Positions 20,757-26,282 of a stretch of DNA of 26,282 nucleotides are shown here, one piece after another. A program made the translations under genes and the position numbers. Position 1 is the first letter of the stretch; each line of letters starts with the position of its first letter. The stretch is from assembly GCA_036644995.1 (NCBI GenBank), contig JAVXOZ010000031.1:1-26282 (forward strand). Reading direction: 5' to 3'. Source of the stretch: Cryptoclostridium sp036644995. GTDB lineage: Bacteria > Bacillota > Dehalobacteriia > UBA7702. Under the pieces are notes generated by a model. That model was not told where the DNA came from, searched no databases, and worked only from the letters and a program-made list of their open reading frames with translations.

Positions 20757-22823
20757 GTGAGGCTTTCAAAAATAAAGTTATTGAATTATCGTTGCTTTGG
20801 TCCAAAGGAGCAGGTTATTATGATTGATGATCTATCTGTATTCATTGGTAATAATAGTACAGGAAAAACTGCAGCACTGTCCGGATTAAACGGCATTTTT
20901 TCAGAAAATAGTAGTGATCGCATTTTACAAAGAAGTGATTTCCATCTCCCCAAGGATATGACACCTGAGTCTATGGAAAAGCAGTCTATGTATATTGAGG
21001 CGGTATTTGAATTTGATGAATTAAAGACCAAAGAGCAAGGAGTACAAGACTCAGTTCCCCAATTTTTTCAACACTTAGTTGTTGATGAACCTCAAGGAGT
21101 TCCGTATCTTCGTATCCGTTTGGAGGCGACGTGGGAAAAGAGCAGTACAATCATAGGTTCAATTGATAGTCGAATCTCATACATTACTTGTCCGGAGTCT
21201 GCTGATTTGCAAGAAGAAAATTGCATAACGGCTCAACGCCGTGATTTAGATAGAATTCGGGTAATCTATGTTCCAGCGGCACGAGACCCTTCAAGGCAGC
21301 TCAAAAATGCATCTGGTACTATGATGTATCAGATTATGAGTAGTATCAATTGGAGTGAGACAACAAAAGAGGGTGTAAAAACCAAGATTCAGGAATTAAA
21401 TACCCAGTTTGAAAAAGAAAGCGGCGTCGCCATGTTTGGGTCTTCCATCACCACGCAGTGGAAAAAATACGATTCGGATGATAGATATTCTAATGCTATG
21501 CTAAGATTCAACAGCACAGATATCGAAACTTCAATCAGAAAAATGGAAGTAGTATTTCTCCCAACAGTTACGGGTAAAGAGTATTCCATTGATCAGATGG
21601 GTGATGGACTAAGGTCATTGTTTTATATTTCGCTGGTGGATAGTATTTTGGATGTGGAAAACCAAATGAAACGGGAAATTGAAAATGATTCTCAATGTGC
21701 CTCTTTTAACAGAAAGCCACCAATTTTGACAATAGTAGCATTAGAAGAACCTGAGAATCATATTGCACCGCATTTGCTTGGCAAGCTTATGGGAAATCTT
21801 CAAAATATTTCACAAAAATGCAATGCGCAAACCATAATAACATCTCATTCTCCGGCAATTGTTAGAAGGGTTGAGCCGGAAAAGCTTAGATACTTCAGAC
21901 TTTCTACAGACGATAACGCCACACAGGTTCATAGTATTACCTTACCGGATAAGGAAAAAGTGAAAGATCAGTACAAATATCTTAAAGAAGCCGTAAGAGC
22001 TTACCCAGAGTTGTATTTCGCAAAATTAGTAATACTGGGTGAAGGCAACAGTGAAGAAATTATTCTGCCAAAGTTTTTTGAAGCTGCAAAGATAAATGTG
22101 GATGTTAGTGGGATTTCCATTGTTCCACTGGGAGGCCGTCATGTAAATCATTTTTGGAGACTCTTCAATGACTTACAAATACCCTACATAACGCTTCTTG
22201 ATCTTGACAGAGAGAGAAACGGTGGTGGTTGGGGGCGTATAAAATATGTGATTGACCAACTGAGTGAAAATGGCGTTAGGCGTGAAGAACTACTACATAC
22301 GAATAATGAAATTATGACGGATGAAGAATTTGAAAAGATGTCAGAGTTGGATAATTCCGAAATAGAAACCATGCAAAAATGGTTAGATCAATTAGAAGAT
22401 TACAATGTGTTTTTTTCTGCACCCTTGGATATTGACTTCTTGATGTTGGAGAGCCTTGGTGATAAATATAAGGCGAGTTTGAGTGATAAGGAAGGGCCAA
22501 TAATTAACGTTGAAAATCCTAAACAACAAATTCTTATCAGCAAGATAGAGGCTTCTGATCTGATCTATCCTGAATATGAGGAACGTACAAAAAAGGCTAT
22601 TGGACTTGCGTTGAAGGAACATGGTGGTAGTGGAAAAACATATAATCCGGAGCAACAAAAACTTATGATTTGGTATAATTACTTTTTCTTAAACAGAGGT
22701 AAACCCTCTACACATATTGCCGCTTTGGCAACAATAAATTCAGAAATATTGAAAAATTCCATGCCTTCTGTACTCAAACGATTAATTACTGCCGCAGATA
22801 AGCTGCTTAAGGGTGATAACTAA
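20757..22823 (+). CDS. gajA: OLD-family ATPase/TOPRIM nuclease, GajA-like
   Basis: First gene of a Gabija-like anti-phage pair. It is a 688-aa protein with an N-terminal ABC-type ATPase: Walker A GNNSTGKT near 30-38, Walker B IVALEEPENH near 326-335, and the switch histidine in TSHSPAIV near 361. A TOPRIM nuclease domain follows, with the acidic GEGNSEE near 427 and the LDLDRE Asp pair near 480. GajA is a DNA-nicking nuclease held off by nucleotides in normal cells and released when phage activity depletes them (known for the family). The best-studied GajA is about 580 aa, so this is a longer class 2 OLD protein. The start GTG at 20757 is chosen for the GGGAGGG site seven bases upstream and the typical MRLSKIKLLNYRCFG beginning. 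An ATG at 20724 sits too close to promoter-like DNA. The stop overlaps the next gene as TAATG. Confidence 0.87.
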   Translation: MRLSKIKLLNYRCFGPKEQVIMIDDLSVFIGNNSTGKTAALSGLNGIFSENSSDRILQRSDFHLPKDMTPESMEKQSMYIEAVFEFDELKTKEQGVQDSVPQFFQHLVVDEPQGVPYLRIRLEATWEKSSTIIGSIDSRISYITCPESADLQEENCITAQRRDLDRIRVIYVPAARDPSRQLKNASGTMMYQIMSSINWSETTKEGVKTKIQELNTQFEKESGVAMFGSSITTQWKKYDSDDRYSNAMLRFNSTDIETSIRKMEVVFLPTVTGKEYSIDQMGDGLRSLFYISLVDSILDVENQMKREIENDSQCASFNRKPPILTIVALEEPENHIAPHLLGKLMGNLQNISQKCNAQTIITSHSPAIVRRVEPEKLRYFRLSTDDNATQVHSITLPDKEKVKDQYKYLKEAVRAYPELYFAKLVILGEGNSEEIILPKFFEAAKINVDVSGISIVPLGGRHVNHFWRLFNDLQIPYITLLDLDRERNGGGWGRIKYVIDQLSENGVRREELLHTNNEIMTDEEFEKMSELDNSEIETMQKWLDQLEDYNVFFSAPLDIDFLMLESLGDKYKASLSDKEGPIINVENPKQQILISKIEASDLIYPEYEERTKKAIGLALKEHGGSGKTYNPEQQKLMIWYNYFFLNRGKPSTHIAALATINSEILKNSMPSVLKRLITAADKLLKGDN

Positions 22824-24697
22824 TGAAAATAATTTTACCTGAAAAGTGGGTGCCCTGTGATGGAGTAGTGCTTGAAGAAAAAGCAGAGTGCGCAGTCCGT
22901 TGCGATTCTCATGTACTTGTGATTGCCGGGCCAGGAGCAGGTAAGACGGAACTGCTGGCGCAGAAGGCTACTTATTTGCTTCAAACAAATCTATGTAGGG
23001 AACCACAAAAAATACTGGCAATTAGCTTCAAAACCGATGCTGCACAAAATTTAAAAGAACGGGTGGAGAAGCGCTGTGGGACGGAAGCAAAACATAGATT
23101 TGTGTCAATGACTTATGATGCATTTGCAAAGAGTTTGCTTGACCATTTTCAATATGCCTTACCCGTTGAATTGCGTCCCCAGGCTGATTATTTAGTTAAT
23201 GACGATGAAATAATTGATGCGGCATTTAAAATGAGTGGATATATCATTCCAGATAGATTAGCCTCAAACAATCTGAAAACTTTCTATGATTCGGTTTTGG
23301 CATCGGTTTCATTACCAATATCAAAAGGTGATATCCTCGGGGATATCTGGACTTTGTTGCTGAAGGGTTTCGATGATCATAAGCCGACATTAACCTTTAA
23401 AATGATTACCATGCTAGCGGATTATATCATTAAAACTAATCCGTATATTAAGCATGCTTTACAGATGACTTACTCCCATGTGTTTTTAGACGAATTCCAG
23501 GATACCACAGGAATGCAGTATAAATTTATTAGGCAGTGTTTCATTAACTCTGATGCAAAAATAACAGCTGTAGGAGATAACAAACAACGTATAATGGTGT
23601 GGGCTGGCGCACTAAAGAGAATTTTTAATGATTTTTATGAAGAATTTAGCCCAGAGCCAGTGCGATTGATGATGAATCACCGTTCTGCTCCTCGACTTGT
23701 AGCACTACAAAAGGAAATGTATGCATCTCTTAAAGAAAAATCCACCCAAGTAAATGTGGCTAATAAGTGGCAGCCTAACGATGGCAATATTGCTCTAATA
23801 ATAGCAGACAATGAAGCGTTAGAAGCACAGACGATAGCTGAAGATATTGTGAGTAAAATTGCAGAGGGAACAGAGCCACATGAAATATGTGTTCTATGTA
23901 AACAACTTCCTTCAAAATATACTTCTGCAATTGTTTCCGCATTAGCAAGCTACGGAGTACGTGCCCGCATTGAAACCGAGTATCATGATATCCTAAAGGA
24001 ACCAATTATTGATTTACTGCTCAAGATTATACTATGTTCTCTAAACAGGAAACAGCCCTTAGATTGGGAGTTCATTAAAGGTTTTTTTGCGGATATCTGG
24101 GATATAAGCACAGACCAAGGATACGAAGCCTATGACCAAATGCAAGACAAATTATTTGCTAAGGTTGACGAGTTAGAGAGGCAACTGTCGGAAGAGATGA
24201 GTATAGCAGCTTTTCATCGTATACTGGATGATTTTATGAGTTTCCTAAACATAAATAGTGTTAAAGCAAAGTTCCCTGCATATAGACAAGGAAACTATTT
24301 AGAGGGATTGGTTGCAAAATTTGAAAAGCTGTTCTGGGCAGAATTAGATTTGGCAAACTATAACTGGCAGCTAGCGATTGAAAATTTTTGCGGCTTTCAT
24401 TCCATTCCAATAATAACGATTCACAAAAGTAAAGGTTTAGAGTATTCCTCAGTTTATTTTATTGGTTTGGAGGATTCTGCGTTTTGGAGTTTTCGCAAGC
24501 AACCGGAAGAGGATAGGTGTGCATTTTTTGTAGCGCTTTCTCGTGCCAAGGAATCAATTATGTTCACATACTGCAAGCATAGATCAAACTTTTCGGTGCC
24601 AAATCAATGTCATAATAATATTAATGAATTTTTTGATTTATTACGACAACCGGGAATGGCAGAAGTAAGAGAAGTTGTAAAATTGCCTGGGGTCTGA
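22823..24697 (+). CDS. gajB: UvrD/Rep-type superfamily 1 helicase, GajB-like
   Basis: Second gene of the pair, 624 aa, with all main SF1A motifs: I (Walker A) AGPGAGKTELL near 35, II FLDEFQDT near 221, III VGDNKQRIMVWAG near 249, IV region MMNHRSAPRLV near 282, V IHKSKGLEYSSVYFIGLED near 532 and VI VALSRAKES near 569. Motif V and VI are intact, so the enzyme should hydrolyse ATP. In Gabija, GajB binds the GajA tetramer and senses DNA ends produced by phage or nuclease activity (family knowledge). The one-base overlap with gajA indicates translational coupling. Known GajB is about 490 aa; the extra length lies mostly in the middle (about 330-520). Confidence 0.87.
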   Translation: MKIILPEKWVPCDGVVLEEKAECAVRCDSHVLVIAGPGAGKTELLAQKATYLLQTNLCREPQKILAISFKTDAAQNLKERVEKRCGTEAKHRFVSMTYDAFAKSLLDHFQYALPVELRPQADYLVNDDEIIDAAFKMSGYIIPDRLASNNLKTFYDSVLASVSLPISKGDILGDIWTLLLKGFDDHKPTLTFKMITMLADYIIKTNPYIKHALQMTYSHVFLDEFQDTTGMQYKFIRQCFINSDAKITAVGDNKQRIMVWAGALKRIFNDFYEEFSPEPVRLMMNHRSAPRLVALQKEMYASLKEKSTQVNVANKWQPNDGNIALIIADNEALEAQTIAEDIVSKIAEGTEPHEICVLCKQLPSKYTSAIVSALASYGVRARIETEYHDILKEPIIDLLLKIILCSLNRKQPLDWEFIKGFFADIWDISTDQGYEAYDQMQDKLFAKVDELERQLSEEMSIAAFHRILDDFMSFLNINSVKAKFPAYRQGNYLEGLVAKFEKLFWAELDLANYNWQLAIENFCGFHSIPIITIHKSKGLEYSSVYFIGLEDSAFWSFRKQPEEDRCAFFVALSRAKESIMFTYCKHRSNFSVPNQCHNNINEFFDLLRQPGMAEVREVVKLPGV

Positions 24698-24923
24698 CTC
24701 GTATATAGAATAACGAAAGTTCTCATTAGAAGATTATCATCATTCGTATGTCTCCATCAAATAAGATTTTCAAGAATCCCTCCCGCAAAATATGGTTAGT
24801 GATAGTTGAATACCAGTATGCTATTATAATAATAGAGAATAGTCATAGTATTATTCTCAAAGACTCCTAAACTATAGGCCTTTGGAGTAGAGCAAAAACT
24901 TGAGCCTATTTGTTATAGCAGTT
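24698..24923. other. AT-rich spacer after the Gabija-like operon
   Basis: No gene. Two weak hairpins are visible: GAGAATA/TTATTCTC near 24836-24860, and ACTCC-N-AA with TT-N-GGAGT near 24862-24890. Neither has a clear T run, so the operon terminator is not certain. Confidence 0.4.
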
Positions 24924-25145
24924 TTACTTTAATTCTTTGTTTAATTTTATTAGCTGGTTTTCCTCAACGCTTCGGTTATCCTTTGGGGTAAAACTTCGGG
25001 TTCTGCCATAATCCTTAACCCATTTATTCAGTGTGGATTTTGCCATTCCTTATTCGCTTATTATTTCGCTGTTGCTTTTACCCCAATTGCATAGCTGGAC
25101 TATTTGCTTTTTAAACTCCTCAGTATATTGCTTTGTTTTTGCCAT
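24924..25145 (-). pseudogene. IS3-family orfA remnant
   Basis: On minus from ATG 25145: MAKTKQYTEEFKKQIVQLCN, then WGKSNSEIISE, an in-frame TAA, GMAKSTLNKWVKDYG, and KDNRSVEENQLIKLNKELK with a stop. This is the helix-turn-helix protein (orfA) of an IS3-family element of the IS150-like type. The internal stop and the end at about codon 74 show decay; orfB is missing. An AGTGAGGT site precedes the start. Confidence 0.8.
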
Positions 25146-25269
25146 AACATTTTACCTCACTTGTTTTTATTTGCTTTTTTATTATATTACCTTCGATAAA
25201 TTGTTGTTCAATTTACTATAGCACTATCAACTGTTCCTTTAAGAAACCTGTAAAAAAGGTGCTGGCTGA

Positions 25270-25437
25270 GTTCTCGAAATAGACAGAAGCGAAGACAAGG
25301 TGTGCTGTGATTTGCCCCAGTCTAATAAGGATGTTTTCGATTTTGAGAAATGCCGTAGGATTTTTGAGGTTTTATGGCATTTTTTTGCCCGAAAACTTTC
25401 CTACGAAGTTGAAGTAGACCTCTACTTTTGCGTATAG
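25270..25437 (+). pseudogene. C-terminal remnant of an unidentified gene
   Basis: About 55 open codons without a start: IDRSEDKVCCDLPQSNKDV, then FDFEKCRRIFEVLWHFFARK and VEVDLYFCV, with a stop at 25435. The upstream piece KKPVKKVLAEFSK continues in another frame, so a frameshift is likely near 25278. It reads like protein, but I do not recognise the family. It ends about 110 bases before the ABC transporter gene. Confidence 0.4.
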
Positions 25438-25547
25438 TTTTTCTTTTTCCACGGAAATGTAATCAGTCAAAGATCTTTATAAAAGCTTATGGAATCTTTA
25501 TAAGTATCTTTTATCCTATTGATAAAGACAAAAGGAGGACGATTATA

Positions 25548-26252
25548 ATGAAAACGATACTCACGACAAATCACATAAGCAAAAACTTTAAAAAGCAAAA
25601 AGCCAACAACAACATCTCTATTTCTGTGTGCGAAAACTCGGTTTACGGTCTTTTGGGACCCAACGGTGCTGGAAAATCCACTTTGCTAAAAATACTAACC
25701 GGAATGATGACACAAACCTCCGGGGGGATTTATTTTGACGGGAAGCCTTGGTCTCGATCTGATTTGCTGTCAATCGGTGCGCTGATTGAATCTCCACCCA
25801 TCTACGAAAATTTAACGGCACATGAAAACCTTAAAGTAAGAACATTGCTTTATGGCTTGCCTGATAGTCGCATTGATGAAGTTTTAAAAATAGTGGATTT
25901 AACGAACACAGGTAAAAAACGTGCTGGTCACTTTTCAATGGGCATGAAGCAACGTCTTGGTATTGCCATGGCATTGTTAAATCACCCTAAGCTTCTCATC
26001 CTTGATGAGCCAACCAACGGTCTTGATCCGATTGGAATTGGAGAGCTTCGGGAGCTAATTCGTTCTTTTCCGAAGCAGGGAATTACCGTTATACTCTCAA
26101 GTCATATATTATCAGAGGTAGAGCAAATTGCCGACCATATTGGCATCATTGCAGACGGAACACTTTGGTATGAGGATAAGATAGATACCAATACAGATTT
26201 GGAAGCTTTGTTTTTGGAGGTTGTAAGAAAGGCCGGTGAAACAAATGCTTAA
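25548..26252 (+). CDS. Lantibiotic-immunity ABC transporter ATPase (LanF type)
   Basis: A 234-aa ABC ATPase: Walker A GPNGAGKS near 36-43, Q-loop region GALIESPPIYENLTAHENL (the lantibiotic-protection subfamily pattern), signature HFSMGMKQRLGIA near 125, Walker B LLILDEPTNGLDP near 148 and switch His in SSHILSEVEQIADHIGII. It resembles NisF/SpaF/MutF/BcrA-type subunits that pump lantibiotics or bacitracin-like peptides out of the membrane. The start ATG at 25548 follows AAAGGAGG by nine bases; an in-frame upstream extension from 25428 lacks a ribosome site and is rejected. The permease starts within the last codons, so an operon of F, E and perhaps G subunits continues past the window. No two-component regulator is present upstream. 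Confidence 0.88.
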   Translation: MKTILTTNHISKNFKKQKANNNISISVCENSVYGLLGPNGAGKSTLLKILTGMMTQTSGGIYFDGKPWSRSDLLSIGALIESPPIYENLTAHENLKVRTLLYGLPDSRIDEVLKIVDLTNTGKKRAGHFSMGMKQRLGIAMALLNHPKLLILDEPTNGLDPIGIGELRELIRSFPKQGITVILSSHILSEVEQIADHIGIIADGTLWYEDKIDTNTDLEALFLEVVRKAGETNA

Positions 26253-26282
26253 TTATGTGAAATCAGAATTTCTGAAACAAAA
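26245..26282 (+). CDS. Lantibiotic-immunity ABC permease (start only)
   Basis: Twelve codons are visible, MLNYVKSEFLKQ, before the window ends. The ATG overlaps the end of the ATPase gene by eight bases. 'NYxKSEFLKQ' is the usual beginning of the MutE/EpiE-type permease that follows LanF. Confidence 0.7.
   Translation, partial: MLNYVKSEFLKQ

Overview
The window looks like a chromosomal segment of a low-GC Gram-positive anaerobe of the class Clostridia. The evidence is AT-rich DNA, strong AGGAGG-type ribosome binding sites, a SigI/RsgI sigma/anti-sigma pair, a T-box leader on serS, an MttB-family methyltransferase, a lantibiotic-immunity ABC cassette and an EFR1-type flavodoxin/ferredoxin protein. 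The species cannot be named from the sequence. A run of exactly 100 N (8446-8545) marks a scaffold gap.

Region 1 (1-8300) is mostly resident genes. It starts with two tandem copies of a palindromic intergenic repeat. Then come rsgI and sigI (minus strand, one operon), a pentapeptide-repeat protein with a Cys-rich head, a flavodoxin/ferredoxin protein and a hypothetical protein. Two tRNA-Ser genes (GCT and TGA) lie divergent to a T-box-controlled serS. A DUF421 membrane protein and a tRNA-Ala(CGC) follow.

Region 2 (8300-17570) is accessory metabolism between element scars. After the gap and an IS3-like end remnant lies a compact locus: an uninterrupted (non-pyrrolysine) MttB-family methyltransferase and an MFS transporter on the minus strand, divergent from an AcoR/DhaR-type sigma-54 activator. 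A GG-N10-GC sigma-54 promoter faces the transporter, and a perfect 21-bp inverted repeat lies upstream of it at enhancer distance. This reads as a substrate-induced methylated-amine or betaine uptake and demethylation module. An amidohydrolase and a CDF metal exporter follow, each with its own sigma-A promoter. This gene pair is bracketed by two inverted copies of an identical 25-nt hairpin.

Region 3 (17570-25440) is a decayed mobile and defence island. It holds a phage-type XRE repressor with repeated operator-like motifs and a frameshifted dinD joined to a piece of tyrosine integrase. The 3' half of a tRNA-Arg(CCT), which looks like an att site, and a rhuM gene broken by a poly-G frameshift follow. 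Next is an intact two-gene Gabija-like operon (OLD/TOPRIM nuclease plus UvrD-like helicase), then a truncated IS3 orfA and another gene tail. The Gabija-like pair is the only clearly intact system in this graveyard and has an attenuator-like hairpin in its leader.

The right edge (25548 onward) opens a lantibiotic-immunity ABC transporter: an ATPase and the first codons of its permease. The main points of interest are the sigma-54/MttB locus, the Gabija-like operon with its leader, the dispersed palindromic and hairpin repeat families, and the tRNA-Arg att scar.
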